Counted from the first letter of the stretch, positions 17,172-26,056 are shown. The stretch: DNA of 64,000 nt from Lewinellaceae bacterium (GCA_020636275.1 JACJYD010000001.1:1488001-1552000), one strand, 5' to 3'. Numbers and translations: made by a program. Notes: a model not told the origin generated them from the sequence alone.

Positions 17172-18132
17172 CCCATCATTTCACCAAATTGAAAACACGC
17201 TGGAAACCACTTCCACTCCGACTCCCGGCCGCACACAATCCGAACTCGGATTGATCCTGGGCGCATTTGCCGTCACCTATCTCGTATGGGGCTCTACCTA
17301 CCTGGCCAACTGGTGGGCAGTTCGCTCCATTCCACCTTTTCTGCTGGCGGGAGCGCGGTTTACCTTTGCAGGGTTGCTCATGTACGTCATCGGCCTGGCC
17401 ATAGGGCAGGCGAAGGTGACCCGGAAGCATTGGCGCAATGCCATCTTTGCGGGTTTTCTCCTCTTCGTAGTGGGAAACGGCGCCCTGGTTTGGGCGCTGC
17501 AATACATCGATTCCGGGATCGTAGCGCTCATGGTTGCTTTCGAACCCTTAATGGTGGTGGGTTTTCAATGGAAAATGCGGGGCCTGCGGCCAGGATGGAA
17601 AACGCTGGCAGGTATCCTGTTGGGAATTTTTGGAATGGCACTGCTCGTCGGGCAGCCGGATTTTGTGTCCGATCCGCACTGGGTGACTGCCCTGGTGGCG
17701 ATCTTCATCGGGATGATCGGCTGGGCCTATGTTTCGGTCTGGTTGACGGAAGCTGAATTGCCCAATTCGACCTTTCAATCGGCATCCCTGCAAATGTTGG
17801 CCGGCGGCCCAATCCTGTTGGTCATCGCTGTCTTTCACGGCGATTTTCAGGCCTTTCATTTCGCCGAGGTGACCGCCAAAGCCTGGTGGTCGCTCGGATA
17901 CCTGACCTTGGGCGGATCGATCCTTGCCTTCACCGCTTTCAATTTTTTATTGAAGAAAGTAGCCACGGAAAAAGTGGTCACGAATACATACGTCAACCCC
18001 GTGGTCGCCCTCTTTCTGGGTTGGTCGTTGAACAGCGAACACATCAGCAACCAATCCTTGATGGCTTCTGTGTTGTTGCTGGGAGGGGTAGTGCTGATCA
18101 ATTCGCGGTTAATACGCCGGAGGAGAAAATAA
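17143..18132 (+). CDS. EamA/DMT-family exporter (start uncertain)
   Basis: Up to 329 aa with ten predicted helices in two EamA halves; WGSTYLANWW in the first helix is typical of the drug/metabolite transporter superfamily (RhaT/YedA-like members). Substrates are usually amino acids, sugars or small metabolites and cannot be assigned. The frame has no ATG before the first helix. The GTG at 17143 lies inside the likely promoter, so translation probably begins lower down, for instance ATT at 17188 or TTG at 17251, the latter 12 residues before the conserved WGS. The coordinates given are the outer limit. A strong intrinsic terminator follows the stop. Confidence 0.85.
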   Translation: MRAFLFFYLCPSFHQIENTLETTSTPTPGRTQSELGLILGAFAVTYLVWGSTYLANWWAVRSIPPFLLAGARFTFAGLLMYVIGLAIGQAKVTRKHWRNAIFAGFLLFVVGNGALVWALQYIDSGIVALMVAFEPLMVVGFQWKMRGLRPGWKTLAGILLGIFGMALLVGQPDFVSDPHWVTALVAIFIGMIGWAYVSVWLTEAELPNSTFQSASLQMLAGGPILLVIAVFHGDFQAFHFAEVTAKAWWSLGYLTLGGSILAFTAFNFLLKKVATEKVVTNTYVNPVVALFLGWSLNSEHISNQSLMASVLLLGGVVLINSRLIRRRRK

Positions 18133-18166
18133 AAAAGGGCGTCTCCCGGACGCCCTTTTTTATTTT
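18131..18166. terminator. Intrinsic bidirectional terminator
   Basis: GGGCGTC (18137-18143), five-base loop, GACGCCC (18149-18155), flanked by A6 on the left and TTTTTTATTTT on the right. It separates the convergent EamA and leucine-rich-repeat genes and can work in both directions. Confidence 0.85.
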
Positions 18167-19460
18167 ACTGGACCATTAAGCGCTTTACAAAATCCTTCCC
18201 ATCCACCTGCAGGCGCACTAAGTACAACCCGGTGGGCAATCCGCTGAGGTCAATCGTTTCTCCCGGAGCCGGGATGTCCATAACTTGTGTTCCGGTTGCG
18301 CTGTACATCCAAAGGTGGTCGGCGCCAAGCCCGACTTTGACCCACCCGTAGGCGGGATTGGGTTGCAGGATGATCTGTTCTTCCAGGTTCAGCTCGCTGG
18401 AACTATTCGGCTGGCAGAGGTTCTTCACCTCGTCGGTCGTGGCGCATCCTTCGGCATTGCCTTCGATATCGGTGATACCGCCTTCGGCGAGGAAGGCGCA
18501 GATCGGTTCGATGGCGCAATCGGAGAGCTGGCCGTTGCCGTGGATCGTCAATTTTTCCCGGATGGTTTCCAGCTTGTTCAACCCGGTCAAACTGGTCAGT
18601 TGATCGTTGTCGATGAGTTGGAAATTCCTGCCGATTGTGACGAGGTTTTTAAGTCCTTCGAGGTTGGACAGATTGGGGTTCCCGTTCATTCCATCGCTGT
18701 ATTCCGAGCCGATCACCAGGTCGCGGCCGATGGAGGTCAGTTGTTCCAGTCCATCGAGGCGGATCAGCGAGGCGTTCCCGCGAATGACCACGTCTTCTCC
18801 AACCAACTGCAGGTTATCGAGGCCTTCCAGCATGGTCATATCGTCGTTGTTCTCGATCAGGAGCGTGCCGTAGATCGTCTGGAGAGCGTTTAACCCTTGC
18901 AGGTTGATGAGGGCCGGCGTGTAGTTGAGGGAAAGATCCTTCCCGATCGTGGTCAGCCCTTCAAGCCCTTGCAGGGTTATCAGGTCCTCCATATAACTGA
19001 GGTAAAAACTGCCGCCAACCGATTGAAGGGCGTTGAGGCCGTTCAGGCTGGCCATGGATTGGTTCATGATGAGGGAAACATTTGCGCCGACCTCGGCCAG
19101 TTGGTCCAGGCCATCCGGGGAGGGCAGGTTGGCGCAATTGGTGATCAGGAGGTCGCCCCCGATTGCCTGAAGATGCTGAAGACCGTTCAGCGTAAGCAGA
19201 TCGGGACACCCCATGATCTTAACGGTACCGGAGACATAAGTGAGCATGGTGAGTCCGGAAAGGTCATAGATGTCGGAGGGTTCGTTGAATTTTCCAAGGA
19301 CCAGGTTTCCTTCGATTTCCGTACAAGTGGGGAATGCGGCCACAAAGGCGTGGATGTCGGATTGGTTGAAGAGATTAACGTTGCCGGAAGGACATTGTGC
19401 TTGTACGCCGTTTAACAGCAGGAAGAGCAGCAGGACGGTTAACGTGATTAGCTTTTTCAT
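18165..19460 (-). CDS. Secreted leucine-rich/receptor-L-domain-like repeat protein with T9SS sorting domain
   Basis: 431 aa from MKKLITL (19460); a Met two codons earlier and one at 19499 are alternatives, but the signal peptide (ending GVQAQ) fits this start. Between about 40 and 340 there are about a dozen repeats of 22-24 residues with the pattern LxGLxxLxxIGxxLxIxxxxxL (LDGLEQLTSIGRDLVI, LEGLKNLVTIGRNFQL), like receptor-L/LRR solenoids common in Bacteroidota surface proteins. A Cys pair region (CAIEPICAFL) caps the solenoid. The last 75 residues are a type A sorting domain (GWVKVGLGADHLWMYS, LPTGLYLVRLQVDG). Role is probably adhesion or binding. An FNR-like site lies 94 bp upstream. Confidence 0.8.
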   Translation of the reverse strand: MKKLITLTVLLLFLLLNGVQAQCPSGNVNLFNQSDIHAFVAAFPTCTEIEGNLVLGKFNEPSDIYDLSGLTMLTYVSGTVKIMGCPDLLTLNGLQHLQAIGGDLLITNCANLPSPDGLDQLAEVGANVSLIMNQSMASLNGLNALQSVGGSFYLSYMEDLITLQGLEGLTTIGKDLSLNYTPALINLQGLNALQTIYGTLLIENNDDMTMLEGLDNLQLVGEDVVIRGNASLIRLDGLEQLTSIGRDLVIGSEYSDGMNGNPNLSNLEGLKNLVTIGRNFQLIDNDQLTSLTGLNKLETIREKLTIHGNGQLSDCAIEPICAFLAEGGITDIEGNAEGCATTDEVKNLCQPNSSSELNLEEQIILQPNPAYGWVKVGLGADHLWMYSATGTQVMDIPAPGETIDLSGLPTGLYLVRLQVDGKDFVKRLMVQ

Positions 19461-19553
19461 GGGCATATTTTTTTTCGTTTTTGGCCGAAAAACCGGCAAA
19501 AGATTCGTGATTATTTTCAGTGTAAATTTTCACTCATTTACCCGATCTGACAA

Positions 19554-19565
19554 TGATAATAATCA
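19554..19565. promoter_or_regulatory. FNR-type site (perfect core)
   Basis: TGAT-AATA-ATCA is an exact match to the FNR core TGAT-N4-ATCA. It lies in the divergent region between the LRR protein (minus) and the glucan phosphorylase (plus), about 94 and 108 bp from their starts. An FNR-like regulator is encoded 2 kb away. Binding is inferred. Confidence 0.4.
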
Positions 19566-19653
19566 GAGGTTTTGACAAATAAAGATGATTTTTATTCGAA
19601 TATTTTCAAATAAATGAAGGAGCTGTAATAACCCCCTCCTTCATTTATTATTT

Positions 19654-19661
19654 TATATTTG
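19654..19661 (+). promoter_or_regulatory. -7 element TATATTTG upstream of the glucan phosphorylase
   Basis: TATATTTG matches TAnnTTTG; no clear TTTG is found at the usual -33 distance. A start site near 19668 would leave only about 5 nt before the ATG at 19673 but 17 nt before the in-frame ATG at 19685, which favours the second start. Confidence 0.45.
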
Positions 19662-19672
19662 GCCCCACAAAA

Positions 19673-21292
19673 ATGAATCCCATTATGGTTAGCAAAAATC
19701 CTCGCGTTGCCTATTTCTGTATGGAATATGGATTAGACAACCGGTTCAAGGCTTACGCCGGCGGGCTGGGCATTTTGGCCGGTGATTACATGAAAGGCGC
19801 AAAAGATTATGGTTACCCCATCGTCGGTATCGGCATCAAGTGGAAGCAGGGCTACACCGATCAATTGATCGATGCCGATGGCCAGCCCTACGATACCTAC
19901 CACAATTATCAATATGAATTCCTGGAGGACACCGGGGTGACAGTTTCGGTGGAGATCAGGAAGCGGGAAATAAAGTGCAAGGTCTGGAAGCTGGATTGCT
20001 TCGGCAATGCCCCCCTTTATCTGCTCGACACCGATGTACCGGGCAATGAAGATGCCTGGATCACCGGCCAGCTCTACGGTTGGTTTGGGGAGGAGCGTAT
20101 TGCCCAGGAGCTCGTGCTCGGGGTCGGCGGCGTTCGCGCCCTGCGCGCCCTGGGTATCGAGGTCGACACGTATCATTTTAACGAAGGCCACGCCTTGTTC
20201 GCCGGGTTCGAGCTGCTTCGCGAAAAAATGGAGGCAGGCCAGAGCTTCGAAGAAGCCTGGGCCGCCAGCCGGGAAGAGATCGTTTTCACCACCCATACCC
20301 CTGTGGTCCAGGGCAACGAATCGCACCCCATTTCCCGCTTGTTGTACATGGGAGCCAACATGGGGCTGACGAAAGCCCAGCTGGTCAAGCTGGGCGGCGA
20401 CCCTTTCAACATGACCGTAGGCGCCCTGCGGCTGTCGCGCAAATCGAATGCCGTAGCCCAGTTGCACGGGGAAACCGCCAATAAGATGTGGGCTCACGTG
20501 AAAAACCGCTCCGAGATCGTCGCCATCACCAACGCTATTCACTTGCCGACCTGGGTGGATAGCCACATGATACAGACCGCTGAGAAAGGGGGCGACCTGT
20601 GGGCAGCCCACCTGAAAAACAAGCGCGCCCTCGTCCAATTTGTCAAAGACCGCACGGGCGTAGAACTGCTCGTCGACAACCTGATCATCGGCTTTTCGCG
20701 CCGGGCGGTGCCCTATAAGCGCAGCGACCTGATCTTCAGCAAGCCCGAGATCATCGATCCGCTCCTCCGGGACCGGAAAGTACAACTCGTCTTCTCCGGC
20801 CGGGCCCATCCGCTCGACGACCGGGGTAAGGAAATTGCAGCCAACCTGGTGGCCATGGGCAAAAAATACCCGGGCGCCGTCGTATTTCTCGAAAACTACG
20901 ATATGGCGATCGGCGCCGCCCTGACCCGGGGCGCCGATGTTTGGCTCAACAACCCGCGCCGCCCGATGGAGGCCAGTGGAACCAGCGGTATGAAAGCAGC
21001 CATGAACGGCGTGCTCAATCTCAGCATTCTCGACGGCTGGTGGCCCGAAGCCTGCCGGCATGGCATCAACGGCTGGCAGATCGGCGATGGGTTTGAACAT
21101 GACGATGTGGAGATCCTCGACGCCCACGACCGCGATGCGCTCTATCGGGTGTTGCTCGAGGAAGTGCTGCCCACATACTACGACACACCTGCCAAATGGG
21201 TCGACATGATGCGGGCGAGCATCCTGGATACGAAAGAATATTTTGGGGTCAAACGAATGTTGGAAGAATACTATTCCCTCTTGTACAAATAG
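19673..21292 (+). CDS. Alpha-glucan phosphorylase, GT35, short form
   Basis: 539 aa (535 if started at 19685). It releases glucose-1-phosphate from alpha-1,4-glucans using pyridoxal phosphate. RVAYFCMEYGLDNRFKAYAGGLG near the start is typical of the short bacterial/archaeal branch, and EASGTSGMKAAMNG contains the PLP-binding lysine (K441). KRSDLIF and FSGRAHPLDDRGKE fit the phosphate and glucosyl sites. Canonical MalP/GlgP enzymes are about 800 aa; here the N-terminal extension and regulatory loops are missing, which is usual for this branch. Cytoplasmic. No glycogen synthase or debranching gene lies in the window. The upstream FNR-like site suggests possible control by oxygen. Confidence 0.9.
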   Translation: MNPIMVSKNPRVAYFCMEYGLDNRFKAYAGGLGILAGDYMKGAKDYGYPIVGIGIKWKQGYTDQLIDADGQPYDTYHNYQYEFLEDTGVTVSVEIRKREIKCKVWKLDCFGNAPLYLLDTDVPGNEDAWITGQLYGWFGEERIAQELVLGVGGVRALRALGIEVDTYHFNEGHALFAGFELLREKMEAGQSFEEAWAASREEIVFTTHTPVVQGNESHPISRLLYMGANMGLTKAQLVKLGGDPFNMTVGALRLSRKSNAVAQLHGETANKMWAHVKNRSEIVAITNAIHLPTWVDSHMIQTAEKGGDLWAAHLKNKRALVQFVKDRTGVELLVDNLIIGFSRRAVPYKRSDLIFSKPEIIDPLLRDRKVQLVFSGRAHPLDDRGKEIAANLVAMGKKYPGAVVFLENYDMAIGAALTRGADVWLNNPRRPMEASGTSGMKAAMNGVLNLSILDGWWPEACRHGINGWQIGDGFEHDDVEILDAHDRDALYRVLLEEVLPTYYDTPAKWVDMMRASILDTKEYFGVKRMLEEYYSLLYK

Positions 21293-21356
21293 GACTTGCG
21301 ACTTTGCTTTTAAAATCTAGGTCTCCTGACAAAGCCTAACTTTCATCGTGGTCCCG

Positions 21357-21599
21357 TCAGGCAGGCAGATGGGGCGGTTTGTGAGAGGATTCATGGATCC
21401 ATGCAGTGACTTGTGTCAGGATGGCCAGCGCCACGCCTGCAATAAATATGCCTACGCCAATTTTGCAATACACATTGCAGTAGAAAGGATCGTTTGTACC
21501 TGCGAGATTCGTACCGATGCCCAGCAGGATCATGAGCACGAATACTCCAAATACTGCCAGGGGCAGTACATAGCCGAGTCGATACGCCAGTTTTTTCAT
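21357..21599 (-). CDS. Small membrane protein, two helices
   Basis: 80 aa from MKKLAYRL (21599); an upstream in-frame Met at 21662 would add 21 residues without clear merit. Two hydrophobic segments (about 8-28 and 46-66) flank a loop with YCNVYC; the tail is His/Ser/Pro-rich. I do not recognise the family. It is transcribed away from the FNR-like regulator gene, sharing the 140-bp divergent region, so joint control is possible. Confidence 0.5.
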   Translation of the reverse strand: MKKLAYRLGYVLPLAVFGVFVLMILLGIGTNLAGTNDPFYCNVYCKIGVGIFIAGVALAILTQVTAWIHESSHKPPHLPA

Positions 21600-21716
21600 T
21601 TTTCTTGATTTTGTGGTAAATAAAACGTAGCTTAAAGCTATCTGTAAGTTAGGTTCATTCACCGGTTATTGCTATTTTAAACGTCCGCATTATCACCCAT
21701 TTGCGTGTGCATATTT

Positions 21717-21735
21717 TCACAAAAAACATGTGAAG
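21717..21735. promoter_or_regulatory. Inverted repeat just before the FNR-like regulator start
   Basis: TTCACA (21717-21722), 7 bp, TGTGAA (21730-21735), ending 7 bp before the start codon. Its half-sites are CRP-like but in the opposite order (TCACA...TGTGA). It could be an autoregulatory operator or a small RNA hairpin. Confidence 0.3.
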
Positions 21736-21742
21736 GAACGCA

Positions 21743-22432
21743 ATGGAGAACAAGAGCAGCAGATGTATAGATTGTCCCGACAAATCCTGTGCTGTAGCCG
21801 TGCTCAATGAAAAAGAGCTCGAATGGATGAGCGGGAAAGTGCAACGGGTCGTTTACGAAAAGGGGGAAAACCTGTTTCATGAAGGTACCCTCAACGGGCA
21901 TATTTTCTACCTAAAACGCGGCCTGGTCAAATTGCATATGAAGGTTACCGAGCAAAAGGATTTCATCCTTAAGGTTGCAACGGCGCCCTGTTTTCTGGGT
22001 TTATCCACCATTTTCGGCGACCGGATCAACCGCTATTCCGCCACGGCGCTGGAACCTTCCCGGGTATGCATGATCGACGTGGCCACCTTTAACCACCTCA
22101 TTCTCCACAACGGACCTTTTGCCTATGAGATCCTCGCAGACATCTGCAAGGACGATCTGAGTACCTACCGGCGGTACGTACAGCTCATCCACAAACAAAC
22201 CCCTGGCCGCCTGGCGGGTGTTTTGCTCTTCTTTTCCAAAAAAGTCTATAAAAGCGACCACTATGAACTGCCCCTGGACCGCAGCGAACTGGCTGAGTTT
22301 ATGGGCCTTTCGCGCGAGATCGTGACCCGCACGCTCATGCAATTCCGGGAGGACGGGCTGATCGATATCGATAAAAAACATATTTCCATTTTGAAGCCAA
22401 TGGTGCTGATGGATATCTATCGTGCCGGATAA
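21743..22432 (+). CDS. Crp/Fnr-family regulator with four FNR-like cysteines
   Basis: 229 aa. Residues about 20-145 form the cyclic-nucleotide-binding-type beta-roll, and 175-229 the winged helix (DRSELAEFMGLSREIVTRTL as recognition region). Cysteines sit at 8, 11 and 16 (RCIDCPDKSC) and at 109 (EPSRVCMID), matching the layout of E. coli FNR (20, 23, 29 and 122; the last in TSMVCEI). This suggests an oxygen- or NO-labile 4Fe-4S cluster, though N-terminal cysteines of this kind also occur in Bacteroidota Crp proteins of unknown ligand. C83 is extra. The residue after SRE is Ile-Val-Thr-Arg, as in FNR-type helices. It is the only one-component oxygen-sensor candidate in the window. Confidence 0.85.
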   Translation: MENKSSRCIDCPDKSCAVAVLNEKELEWMSGKVQRVVYEKGENLFHEGTLNGHIFYLKRGLVKLHMKVTEQKDFILKVATAPCFLGLSTIFGDRINRYSATALEPSRVCMIDVATFNHLILHNGPFAYEILADICKDDLSTYRRYVQLIHKQTPGRLAGVLLFFSKKVYKSDHYELPLDRSELAEFMGLSREIVTRTLMQFREDGLIDIDKKHISILKPMVLMDIYRAG

Positions 22433-22490
22433 GTGCACAATTCCCTGAATTTTATTAGTTTAGTCGTTTGTTTCTATAAAAACTGAAATA

Positions 22491-22522
22491 CTGGAGGACA
22501 CAGCGCGCGCTGTATCCTCCAG
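22491..22522. terminator. Long GC-rich inverted repeat after the regulator gene
   Basis: Sixteen-base arms CTGGAGGACACAGCGC / GCGCTGTATCCTCCAG, one mismatch, no spacer (functional loop about 4 nt). Located 58 bp after the regulator stop and 55 bp before the caspase-like gene. No T tract, so it may be a weak terminator, RNA-stability hairpin or leader element. Confidence 0.5.
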
Positions 22523-22576
22523 ATATCATGAATCAACGCATAGCGTTTGTTTGTAAAATAATTTAAAGAGCAACCA

Positions 22577-24985
22577 ATGGCTGACCCCACCAAAGGCATC
22601 GGCGCCCTCGGCGAAAGCAGTGAATTGTTGAACAATTCCGGCATCAATTATTTGCTGGCCATCGCTATCGACGAGTATAAAAACCTGCCCCCTTTATTCA
22701 ATCCGGTAAGCGACGCGGAGGCGTTTATCGAACTCATGATCGAACGATACCGTTTCGAGGAGGAACAAGTGACCCGCATCTTCAACGGCGAAGCCACAGA
22801 GCCCAATATTTACGGGGCCTTTCGAAAATTGATCGAAACGGTCAAGCCCGAAGATAATGTGGTGATCTACTACTCCGGCCACGGCGAATTCGACCAGGTG
22901 CTCGACGAGGGCTACTGGATACCGGTCAACGCCCACTCGGGCGCGATCAACGAATACATCGCCAACGATACGATCCGGCGCTTCATCAGCCGGATCAACA
23001 GCCACCATACCTTTCTGGTGTCGGACTCCTGTTTCGCGGGTTCGCTCTTTTCGAGCGGCGCCTCCAAGAACGTGTCGAAGCGCTATGAGCGCGATCCCTC
23101 CCGCTGGGGCCTCACCGCCGGTCGCAAGGAGATCGTCTCCGACGGTAAGCCGGGTATGCACTCGCCTTTTGCCGATGCCCTGCTCTACCGCCTGCGCACC
23201 TCCAGCGAACCGCTTGGCGTACAGGAACTCTGCTCCTATGTGGTTGAACAGGTCGAGGCAAATGCCAACCAATCGCCCATTGGCGAACCGCTAAAGGTGG
23301 ATGGACATAAGAACGGACAGTTCGTCTTTCATTTGAAAAAAGATGAAACACGCGACTGGAACGAAGCTACGGCCACCGATACGGTCGATGGGTATGTACG
23401 CTTTCTGACCATGTATCCCGCCGGCGCCCACACCGAGGAAGCAAGCTGGAAGCTCGCCCAGAAAAAAGACGACATCCTCTCCCATGTGGAATATCTCGAT
23501 GCCTACCCGAGAGGTATTTACCAGCGGCAAGCCGAAAAGCGGCTTGCCCAGCTCGAAGACGAACGCGACTGGGAAGAAACGCTGCGCATCAATACCATTA
23601 TGGCTTTCCGCAAGTACCGGGAATCCCACCCCAAGGGGACTTATCTTCAGGAAGCCGATCAGCGGATACATGCTTTATTGGGCGGTACTTCAACTCCGCC
23701 ACCCCCACCCAGATCCATCCCTAAACCGGCGACCAAGCCTGCTCCACAACCGGTGACCCAACGGCCTGCCCAGGGAGCTTCTGCGCCTGCGGCTCCATCG
23801 GGTTTGGGTAAACGCAACAAGCTCATCCTGTTTATCGGAGGTCCTTTGCTCGCTGTAGCCCTCATTATCTGGGGCTTGGGCAAAGCCGGATCCAGGCAAA
23901 CGGGCGGCGGCCCCTGGGCTTGCACGAATTTCTACGATGAGTGCAAGGAACTGAGGAATGCGGACGGACAGCTTTACTACTTCGTTCGCCGGGGTACTGT
24001 GTGGGGTTTGGTAACGGATACAGGGGATGAGATCGTCCCGCCCCTTTTCGAAGAGATCTACCCGTTCGACGCCAATGGACTGGCCCTGGCCAAAAAGACC
24101 GGAAAATACGGCTGGATCGACTGGCAGGGAAACCCCCGCATATCTTTTTCCTTCGACTATGCGAACCTGTTCGAGGGCGATAGCGCCAAAGTCACTCTGA
24201 ATAACCGCAGCTTTTATATCGACACGGATGGACAGGAAAAGACCCGAAAAACAACAACCACGGATGTCTCCGAGCCTTCGACTCCGACAACGACTCCTTC
24301 GACACCTCCGGCATCTCCAGCATCTTCGGTTAACAACAACCTGACCAAATTGGTCCTGGAAGTTAGCAATTCCTGGGATGACCTGTGGAAAAAAGCGGAC
24401 CTTTCCTGGGATGGGTGCAAGAGCTACGTTCCCGAGGTAGGGTGCCGCGGGCGGTATGCCGCCGTCAAGCGACTGGCCTCGCTGAAAATGCTGGAGCGGA
24501 TCACCGGCGAACCGGTTTTTCTATCCGGCCCGCACAGGGGGGACCTGGATTTGATGAACAATACCTCATTTGGATATTACAACCCCAAGTTCCTGGATAA
24601 GGTATTTGAATTTATTCAATCCCTGAATGACAATCCGAAACTGATTCAGGCGCTCCAACCGTTCTATGACAAACAATTGAAAAATTACATCCGGGTCTAT
24701 GCCCTGGCCCGCAAGGAATTTTCCAACAACCAGGAATTGGCGATTAAGTATAAGCGGTATATTGAATCTGGAAAACCGAACGCATCTATTTACTCGTTGG
24801 GCAATGAAATTGACCTCTTCATGCAGGAAATGACTTCCAAAGGCTACGACGTATACGAAGCCTCTGCGGTGCCCAGTTTCTGGGTCCGTCGTACGATAGA
24901 TGGGACCGCAGACCAATTTTCCAAGATCTTCGGCCTAACGATGCGCATTTTCGATCAGGATCTTCAATCGGAAAGGCGGAAATGA
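22577..24985 (+). CDS. Caspase-family (C14) protease-like protein with membrane anchor, WG-repeat-like region and novel C-terminal domain
   Basis: 802 aa. Residues about 20-255 form a caspase-like domain: DEYKNLPPL, catalytic His102 in YYSGHGEFD and Cys152 in VSDSCFAGSLF. Residues 255-380 hold repeated helices of the type WNEATATDTVDGYVRFLTMYPAG / LRINTIMAFRKYRESHPKG, which look like short tetratricopeptide-style units. A Pro/Ala linker leads to one membrane helix (about 415-435). Then come two WG-like repeats (WGLVTDTGDEIVPPLFEEIYPF; YGWIDWQGNP). The last 220 residues, after a Thr/Pro linker, are mostly helical and unrecognised. There is no signal peptide, so the protease faces the cytoplasm and the WG part the periplasm. 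A stress or death effector is possible. Confidence 0.82.
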   Translation: MADPTKGIGALGESSELLNNSGINYLLAIAIDEYKNLPPLFNPVSDAEAFIELMIERYRFEEEQVTRIFNGEATEPNIYGAFRKLIETVKPEDNVVIYYSGHGEFDQVLDEGYWIPVNAHSGAINEYIANDTIRRFISRINSHHTFLVSDSCFAGSLFSSGASKNVSKRYERDPSRWGLTAGRKEIVSDGKPGMHSPFADALLYRLRTSSEPLGVQELCSYVVEQVEANANQSPIGEPLKVDGHKNGQFVFHLKKDETRDWNEATATDTVDGYVRFLTMYPAGAHTEEASWKLAQKKDDILSHVEYLDAYPRGIYQRQAEKRLAQLEDERDWEETLRINTIMAFRKYRESHPKGTYLQEADQRIHALLGGTSTPPPPPRSIPKPATKPAPQPVTQRPAQGASAPAAPSGLGKRNKLILFIGGPLLAVALIIWGLGKAGSRQTGGGPWACTNFYDECKELRNADGQLYYFVRRGTVWGLVTDTGDEIVPPLFEEIYPFDANGLALAKKTGKYGWIDWQGNPRISFSFDYANLFEGDSAKVTLNNRSFYIDTDGQEKTRKTTTTDVSEPSTPTTTPSTPPASPASSVNNNLTKLVLEVSNSWDDLWKKADLSWDGCKSYVPEVGCRGRYAAVKRLASLKMLERITGEPVFLSGPHRGDLDLMNNTSFGYYNPKFLDKVFEFIQSLNDNPKLIQALQPFYDKQLKNYIRVYALARKEFSNNQELAIKYKRYIESGKPNASIYSLGNEIDLFMQEMTSKGYDVYEASAVPSFWVRRTIDGTADQFSKIFGLTMRIFDQDLQSERRK

Positions 24986-25005
24986 TCCTGCTCAACGTTA
25001 TACCC

Positions 25006-25040
25006 AAGTGGATTGACGGCCAGCGGCCGTCAATCCACTT
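25006..25040. terminator. Perfect 16-bp-arm hairpin with AGC loop, bidirectional terminator
   Basis: AAGTGGATTGACGGCC (25006-25021), loop AGC, and its exact complement (25025-25040), followed by TTCTTAAGTTTTC. Between the convergent caspase-like and diheme peroxidase genes. Confidence 0.75.
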
Positions 25041-25051
25041 TTCTTAAGTTT

Positions 25052-26056
25052 TCATTCGTGAAAGGGATCTTCTAACGCCGGATTGTGCAAATAGGTCGTA
25101 TCCGTCAGCGTCTTCAAAAAGGCGAGTAGATAGCCTTTTTCCTGTGGGGTCAGCTGGATCCCTCCTTTATACACGTTCTTCATCAGGGGGTCGACGGTAG
25201 GCGAATTCTTCAGCCCTTCGCTATAAAAATCGATCACTTCTTCCAGGGTCTCGTAGCGACTGTCGTGCATGTAGGGTCCGGTCAGTTCGATGTTGCGCAG
25301 GGTCGGGGTTTTGAAGCGCCCCACGTCGAACGGATCGCCGGTGATCTCGGACAGGCCGGGTTCGGGATTCGCATCCAAACCGTTGTTGTGGAAGCGGTTG
25401 TCCGTAAACAGGATACCGCCGTGGCAATGGAAACAGTCGCCTTTCTCCGAAAAGAAGATATCGTATCCCAGAAATTCTTCGTCTTCCAGGAATACAAATT
25501 GATCCGGATCGAGGTATTGGTCGTATTTGGAATTGGCTGAGATCATGGTCCGCTCAAACTGGGCCATGGCTTTGGCGATATGCTCATAGGTGATCTCTTT
25601 GTCGCCGAAAGCCTCGTAAAACCGCTTTGGATAGTCGGGGTGGTTTTGCAGGCGGGACAGATCTGTTTCGAAGAAATCCCGGGACTCGAACAGCATAATG
25701 TCCTCCAGCGTGCCCTGGATCTTTCCGTTCCACAAAAAGGCGCCACTCCAGCCCAGGTTGATATGCGGGATGATATTCCCCGGTTTGGAGAAGGAAAAAG
25801 CCTGTTGGTGGCAACTGGCACAGGCCTCGGTGCTGTCTTTGTGCAAAATGGGGTCGTAGTAGAGCATGCGCCCCAGCAATACGCCCTGCACCGTAGTCGG
25901 ATTATCGGCCGGTATTTCCAGGATGGGAAAAAAATCCGGATACTCCAGATTGAAAGGAGTCGGGTCGTATTCCCAACCGGGGTCGATGGGCTTTTCTTTG
26001 GTGCAATACGGCAATGTCCAGATCAAAACTCCAAGCAAAAGAATGGTTCGTTTCAT
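25052..26056 (-). CDS. Diheme cytochrome c peroxidase / MauG-MbnH-like lipoprotein
   Basis: 334 aa from MKRTILL. A lipoprotein signal ends at LPYC (about residue 18). Two c-type heme motifs, ACASCHQ and DCFHCHG, lie in the two-domain arrangement of the CcpA/MauG family; the inter-heme region and GPYMHDSRYETLEEVIDFYSEG close the second domain. Canonical members reduce peroxide; MauG and MbnH instead use a high-valent diheme state to oxidise tryptophan in a partner protein. Here the gene directly follows an MbnP-like gene (57 bp between them), the same pairing as MbnH/MbnP, so oxidation of that neighbour is the favoured role. The distinguishing axial ligand (Tyr versus Met) was not resolved. 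Confidence 0.85.
   Translation of the reverse strand: MKRTILLLGVLIWTLPYCTKEKPIDPGWEYDPTPFNLEYPDFFPILEIPADNPTTVQGVLLGRMLYYDPILHKDSTEACASCHQQAFSFSKPGNIIPHINLGWSGAFLWNGKIQGTLEDIMLFESRDFFETDLSRLQNHPDYPKRFYEAFGDKEITYEHIAKAMAQFERTMISANSKYDQYLDPDQFVFLEDEEFLGYDIFFSEKGDCFHCHGGILFTDNRFHNNGLDANPEPGLSEITGDPFDVGRFKTPTLRNIELTGPYMHDSRYETLEEVIDFYSEGLKNSPTVDPLMKNVYKGGIQLTPQEKGYLLAFLKTLTDTTYLHNPALEDPFHE

Noticed and set aside
19733..21127. 464-aa minus-strand frame opposite the glucan phosphorylase
   Set aside because: Antisense shadow of a gene with an identified PLP lysine motif.
22577..24985. A complete anti-phage system around the caspase-like gene
   Set aside because: No nucleotide cyclase, TIR, ATPase, gasdermin or CRISPR gene lies near it; the neighbours are a regulator and a copper-type operon on the opposite strand.
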